From positions 21,595 to 30,048 of the forward strand of contig DFGF01000043.1 of assembly GCA_002371715.1 (NCBI GenBank): a stretch of 8,454 nt of DNA. Direction: 5' to 3'. Each line of letters opens with the position of its first letter. Within the stretch, counting starts at the first letter, position 1. Position numbers and translations under genes: made by a program. The notes beneath the pieces were generated by a model. That model saw only the letters and a program-made list of their open reading frames with translations. It was not told where the DNA came from and made no database searches. This DNA comes from Prevotella sp. UBA3757. Its GTDB lineage: Bacteria > Bacteroidota > Bacteroidia > Bacteroidales > Bacteroidaceae. This document shows positions 5,259 through 8,454 of the stretch, one piece after another.

Positions 5259-7793
5259 GTGACTAGTCAGTTTTCACCCAAGGTATCCGAGATTCTCGCC
5301 TATTCGCGCGAAGAAGCAGCCCGACTGGCCAGCCAGAGCGTGGCTCCAGAGCACTTGCTGTTAGGAATGCTGCGACTGAAGGACGGTCCGGTGTTCAACG
5401 TGTTCCAGCGTCTGGACATCAATCTGCAGAGTGTCAAGACCGAATTGGAAACCCGCGTGCGTGAAGACGAGATTGGAAGACCTATCTACACCCAGCAATT
5501 AGTGTTAAACGAGAAGGCCAGCAACATTCTGAAACTGGCCGTGCTCGAAGCCCGCCTGCAACGCTCCACGCGAGTGGAGGAACAGCACCTGCTGTTGGCC
5601 ATACTGCACGACCAGACGGAGACTGGAGCGAAACAAGTATTAGAGATGAACAACATGAACTATGAAGACGCGCTGACCATGTTTAGCGTGAAAAACGGTA
5701 TAGGACTGCCTGACGAGGACTACGAAGAGGAGGACGACACCGCCACAGGCGGCAATACGGCATCCAACGGATCGTCAGCCGGAAAGGCCACAACCACCCA
5801 GCAGCAGCAAAAGACCAAGTCGAAGACCCCCGTGCTCGATAATTTCGGTACCGACCTGACCAAGCAGGCGCAGGAAGGAAAGCTAGACCCGTGTGTGGGA
5901 CGCGAACGTGAGATTCAACGTGTGGTAGAGATTCTGGGCCGTCGTAAGAAGAACAACCCCATACTCATTGGCGAACCGGGCGTAGGTAAAAGCGCCATCG
6001 TTGAGGGACTGGCACAGATGATTACCAGTCACCACTGCTCGCCCATGCTTTTCAACAAGCGGCTTGTCACACTGGACATGACAGGCGTGGTGGCTGGCAC
6101 CAAATACCGTGGCCAGTTTGAAGAGCGCATGAAGATGCTGGTCAAGGAACTGGAGCAGAATCCAGACATCATCATCTTCATTGACGAGATTCACACCATG
6201 ATTGGTGCGGGTTCGGCTGCTGGAACGATGGACGCTGCCAACATACTGAAACCGGCACTGGCACGAGGCACCATCCAGTGTATCGGTGCCACGACACTGG
6301 ACGAATATCGCAACAGCATTGAGAAAGACGGTGCACTGGAGCGTCGTTTCCAAAAAGTGCTGGTGGAGCCCACCACCAACGAGGAGACCCTGCAGATACT
6401 GAAAAACGTGAAGGGACGCTACGAATACCACCACCACGTGACCTATACAGACGAGGCCCTGGAGGCGTGTGTCAAACTGACAGACCGCTACGTCAACGAC
6501 CGCTTCATGCCCGACAAGGCTATTGACGCACTTGACGAGGTCGGTTCACGCGTACACCTGCAGAATGCCGACCTGCCGCCAGAGATTGCCGAGATGGAGA
6601 AGGAAATCAAGCAGATCAAGGAGCGCAAGACCCAGGCTGTGGGAAACCAGAACTTCGAACTGGCAGCCAGCTACCGTGACCGCCAGACCGAACTGGAACG
6701 CCAGCTGCAGGAGTTGAACCGCAAGTGGCTCGAGGGTGAAGTGGACGTCAGGCAGAAAGTTACCGCCGACGAGGTGGCTGACGTCGTATCGATGATGACA
6801 GGCATACCCGTGCAGCGCATGGCCCAGGAAGAGGGCATCCGACTCAAGGGCATGGCCCAGGAGCTTAAACAGCAGGTCATTGCCCAGGACAAGGCCATCG
6901 ACAAGATGGTGAGAGCTATCCAGCGCAACCGCGTGGGGCTGAAAGAGCCCAACCATCCCATCGGCGTGTTCATGTTCTTAGGTCCCACAGGCGTTGGCAA
7001 GACATATCTGGCAAAAAAACTGGCCGAGTTTATGTTTGGTTCGACAGACGCGCTGATACGTATTGACATGAGCGAATATACGGAGTCGTTCAATGTGAGC
7101 CGACTGATTGGTGCGCCTCCGGGCTACGTGGGCTATGAAGAGGGTGGCCAGCTGACAGAGCGCGTGCGCCAGCATCCCTACTCCATCGTGCTGCTCGACG
7201 AGATTGAGAAGGCACACGGCAACGTGTTCAACCTGCTGTTGCAGGTACTGGATGAGGGTCGGCTGACAGATGGCAACGGCCGGTTCGTGGACTTCCGCAA
7301 TACGGTCATCATCATGACATCGAATGCGGGCACACGCCAGCTGAAGGAGTTCGGACGAGGCGTAGGATTCAGCGCCCACTCGTCGTCAGCACTGGCACTG
7401 AACGAACAGGACAAGGAACACGCACGGCAAATCGTACAGAAAGCACTGTCGAAGCAGTTCTCGCCAGAGTTTCTGAACCGTCTGGACGAAATCATCACCT
7501 TCGACCAGTTAGACCTGGATGCCATCAAACAGATTATCGACGTAGAACTGAAAGGACTCTACAAGCGTATCGGCGAATTAGGATTCCAGGTGGATCTGAG
7601 CGAAGAGGCCAAGATGTTTGTAGCCGAGAAGGGCTACGACGTCCAGTTTGGTGCCCGCCCGCTGAAGCGAGCCATACAGACATATATAGAAGATGGTATA
7701 TCGGAACTGATAGTCAACGGAGATTTGGCACCGGGTGCCACCATCCACATCGAGAAACCAGAAGGAAAAGAAGAGTTGTCGTTCACAAGTTGA
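5259..7793 (+). CDS. clpC: ATP-dependent Clp protease ATP-binding subunit ClpC
   Basis: ClpC is a hexameric AAA+ unfoldase that threads substrates into the ClpP peptidase for cytosolic protein quality control and regulated proteolysis. The 844 residues hold a double Clp-N domain (1-145), an acidic then Gly/Ser/Thr/Gln-rich linker (152-190), and D1 with Walker A GEPGVGKS (238-245), Walker B IIFIDE (305-310) and the arginine pair R362/R363. A short coiled UVR-like middle domain follows (about 443-490); its small size separates ClpC from ClpB. D2 has Walker A GPTGVGKT (575-582), Walker B VLLDE (644-648), N740-R741 and the sensor-2 segment GARPLKR (798-804). The GVGF motif (701-704) sits where ClpP-binding loops occur, supporting a proteolytic partner. 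The start is GTG at 5259, giving MTSQFSPKVSEIL, which fits the family N-terminus. The last codons and stop form the left arm of the terminator. Confidence 0.95.
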   Translation: MTSQFSPKVSEILAYSREEAARLASQSVAPEHLLLGMLRLKDGPVFNVFQRLDINLQSVKTELETRVREDEIGRPIYTQQLVLNEKASNILKLAVLEARLQRSTRVEEQHLLLAILHDQTETGAKQVLEMNNMNYEDALTMFSVKNGIGLPDEDYEEEDDTATGGNTASNGSSAGKATTTQQQQKTKSKTPVLDNFGTDLTKQAQEGKLDPCVGREREIQRVVEILGRRKKNNPILIGEPGVGKSAIVEGLAQMITSHHCSPMLFNKRLVTLDMTGVVAGTKYRGQFEERMKMLVKELEQNPDIIIFIDEIHTMIGAGSAAGTMDAANILKPALARGTIQCIGATTLDEYRNSIEKDGALERRFQKVLVEPTTNEETLQILKNVKGRYEYHHHVTYTDEALEACVKLTDRYVNDRFMPDKAIDALDEVGSRVHLQNADLPPEIAEMEKEIKQIKERKTQAVGNQNFELAASYRDRQTELERQLQELNRKWLEGEVDVRQKVTADEVADVVSMMTGIPVQRMAQEEGIRLKGMAQELKQQVIAQDKAIDKMVRAIQRNRVGLKEPNHPIGVFMFLGPTGVGKTYLAKKLAEFMFGSTDALIRIDMSEYTESFNVSRLIGAPPGYVGYEEGGQLTERVRQHPYSIVLLDEIEKAHGNVFNLLLQVLDEGRLTDGNGRFVDFRNTVIIMTSNAGTRQLKEFGRGVGFSAHSSSALALNEQDKEHARQIVQKALSKQFSPEFLNRLDEIITFDQLDLDAIKQIIDVELKGLYKRIGELGFQVDLSEEAKMFVAEKGYDVQFGARPLKRAIQTYIEDGISELIVNGDLAPGATIHIEKPEGKEELSFTS

Positions 7794-7810
7794 ACGACAA
7801 CTCTTCTTTT
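7766..7810 (+). terminator. Intrinsic terminator built into the clpC 3' end
   Basis: A perfect 20-bp inverted repeat has arms at 7766-7785 and 7791-7810 separated by a 5-nt loop (CAAGT). The stem core (AGAGTTGTCGTTCA) is preceded by an A-rich run and followed by CTTCTTTT, giving a classical hairpin plus U-tract in RNA. The left arm encodes the last residues of ClpC and the TGA stop (7791-7793) is the first triplet of the right arm. It would close the four-gene unit and shield the gdhA promoter from read-through. Confidence 0.87.
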
Positions 7811-7872
7811 ATCTGCCAGCCCGTTCGTTTGTTCTCGCGCACATAAAGACTGCATAAAACTATCACTTATCC

Positions 7873-7886
7873 TTGATATATATCAA
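7873..7886. promoter_or_regulatory. 14-bp perfect palindrome upstream of the gdhA promoter
   Basis: TTGATATATATCAA is a perfect dyad, 46 bp upstream of the -33 box of the gdhA promoter. Its size and symmetry would suit a dimeric regulator, and glutamate dehydrogenase genes are commonly controlled by nitrogen supply. However, the core is alternating AT, which makes short palindromes likely by chance. No regulator can be named. Confidence 0.3.
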
Positions 7887-7932
7887 TTAAGTAACAAAAC
7901 GTAAGCGTTTTCGTGTTTTTTCTGACGAAATG

Positions 7933-7964
7933 TTTGGTTTTAATTGTTTTTTGATGTAATTTTG
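7933..7964 (+). promoter_or_regulatory. gdhA promoter (-33 TTTG, -7 TAATTTTG)
   Basis: TTTG at 7933-7936 and TAATTTTG at 7957-7964 are separated by 20 bp, an exact fit to the Bacteroidota housekeeping promoter pattern TTTG-N(19-21)-TAnnTTTG. Transcription would begin near 7970, giving a leader of about 55 nt that is rich in A and C, poor in G and probably unstructured. The leader contains one GTAAAAAG octamer (8015-8022), identical to the units before the modF-like gene, ending 3 nt before the gdhA ATG. Confidence 0.75.
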
Positions 7965-8025
7965 CAACCGCAAACAAGAAACAACATCAATTACAAGTAT
8001 AACAACACTAAAAAGTAAAAAGATT

Positions 8026-8454
8026 ATGAATGCAGCAAAAGTTGTAGAAGATCTGAAGCAGAGATTTCCCAATGAGCCGGAGTACATCCAGGCCGTCAGT
8101 CAGGTACTTCCCACCATCGAGGAAGAGTACAACAAGCACCCCGAGTTTGAAAAGGCCAATCTGATTGAGCGCCTTTGCATTCCCGATCGTGTTTACGAGT
8201 TCCGCATCACATGGGTTGACGACCAGGGCAAGGTCCAGACCAACATGGGTTACCGTATCCAGCACAACAACGCCATTGGCCCGTATAAAGGCGGTCTCCG
8301 TTATCACAAGAGTGTCAACCTGGGCATCCTGAAGTTCCTGGCTTTCGAGCAGACCTTCAAGAACTCACTGACAACCCTGCCCATGGGTGGTGCCAAGGGT
8401 GGTTCTGACTTCTCTCCCCGTGGTAAGAGTGACGCTGAGGTAATGCGTTTCTGC
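8026..8454 (+). CDS. gdhA: NAD(P)-dependent glutamate dehydrogenase, N-terminal part
   Basis: This enzyme interconverts 2-oxoglutarate plus ammonia and glutamate; in gut Bacteroidota it is a main route of ammonia assimilation. The first 143 codons are present and the gene runs off the right edge. The substrate domain is clear: NNAIGPYKGGLRYHKSVNLG (81-100), FEQTFKNSLTTLPMGGAKGG (107-126) and SDFSPRGKSDAEVMRFC (127-143). The lysines K88, K112 and catalytic K124 match the three active-site lysines known in hexameric GDH (K89, K113 and K125 in Clostridium symbiosum). This is the roughly 445-residue hexameric class; cofactor preference lies in the missing C-domain. The ATG at 8026 follows a GTAAAAAG octamer and the first residues MNAAKVVEDLKQRFP suit the family. 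Glycine is mostly GGT and arginine mostly CGT, unlike the GGC/GGA-rich upstream genes, suggesting high expression. Confidence 0.96.
   Translation, partial: MNAAKVVEDLKQRFPNEPEYIQAVSQVLPTIEEEYNKHPEFEKANLIERLCIPDRVYEFRITWVDDQGKVQTNMGYRIQHNNAIGPYKGGLRYHKSVNLGILKFLAFEQTFKNSLTTLPMGGAKGGSDFSPRGKSDAEVMRFC

Noticed and set aside
5883..6437. 184-codon minus-strand open frame inside clpC
   Set aside because: It is antisense to the conserved D1 ATPase domain; its composition is that of a complement-strand shadow.
6546..7093. Two minus-strand open frames of 136 and 140 codons inside clpC
   Set aside because: They overlap each other and are antisense to the middle domain and D2, with no family resemblance or start context.
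7896..7921. AAAACG-TAAG-CGTTTT hairpin followed by a T run, as a second terminator
   Set aside because: The stem is only 6 bp and AT-rich, and four bases separate it from the T run; a far better terminator lies upstream at 7766-7810.

Overview
The window looks like a chromosomal segment from a member of the Bacteroidota, most probably a Prevotella-like genus. The evidence is TAnnTTTG-type -7 promoter boxes, A-rich start regions with little Shine-Dalgarno character, moderate GC coding sequence with AT-rich gaps, and protein families typical of that group. No mobile element, CRISPR array, tRNA or rRNA was seen. The gene content is ordinary housekeeping and metabolism, and I see no new defence or mobile system. 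The most unusual signal is non-coding: degenerate 8-bp repeats at gene junctions.

Left block, minus strand: a divergently transcribed pair of cstA (short CstA-family peptide/carboxylate transporter) followed by nadC (quinolinate phosphoribosyltransferase, cut by the window's left edge). They are 43 bp apart, with an octamer-repeat array across the junction. A short divergent promoter region (1795-1879) separates them from the next block.

Central block, plus strand, 1880-7793: a probable four-gene transcription unit. It holds a secreted GHL10/DUF187-type glycoside-hydrolase-like protein (TTG start), ruvC (13-bp overlap with it), a ModF-like twin-ATPase ABC protein, and clpC (GTG start). A strong intrinsic terminator closes the unit; its left arm is the last codons of clpC. 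The products do not form one obvious pathway: envelope carbohydrate processing, Holliday-junction resolution, a soluble twin ABC ATPase, and protein unfolding for ClpP.

Right edge, plus strand: a 232-bp intergenic region with a good -33/-7 promoter and a 14-bp palindrome drives gdhA (glutamate dehydrogenase, cut by the right edge), which shows codon choice consistent with high expression.

Recurring theme: at the cstA/nadC, ruvC/modF-like and modF-like/clpC junctions, the DNA before the downstream start is built of head-to-tail degenerate octamers (about GTNAAANN). At two of these junctions the array begins inside the upstream gene and supplies its stop codon. Shorter versions precede the GHL10 gene and gdhA.
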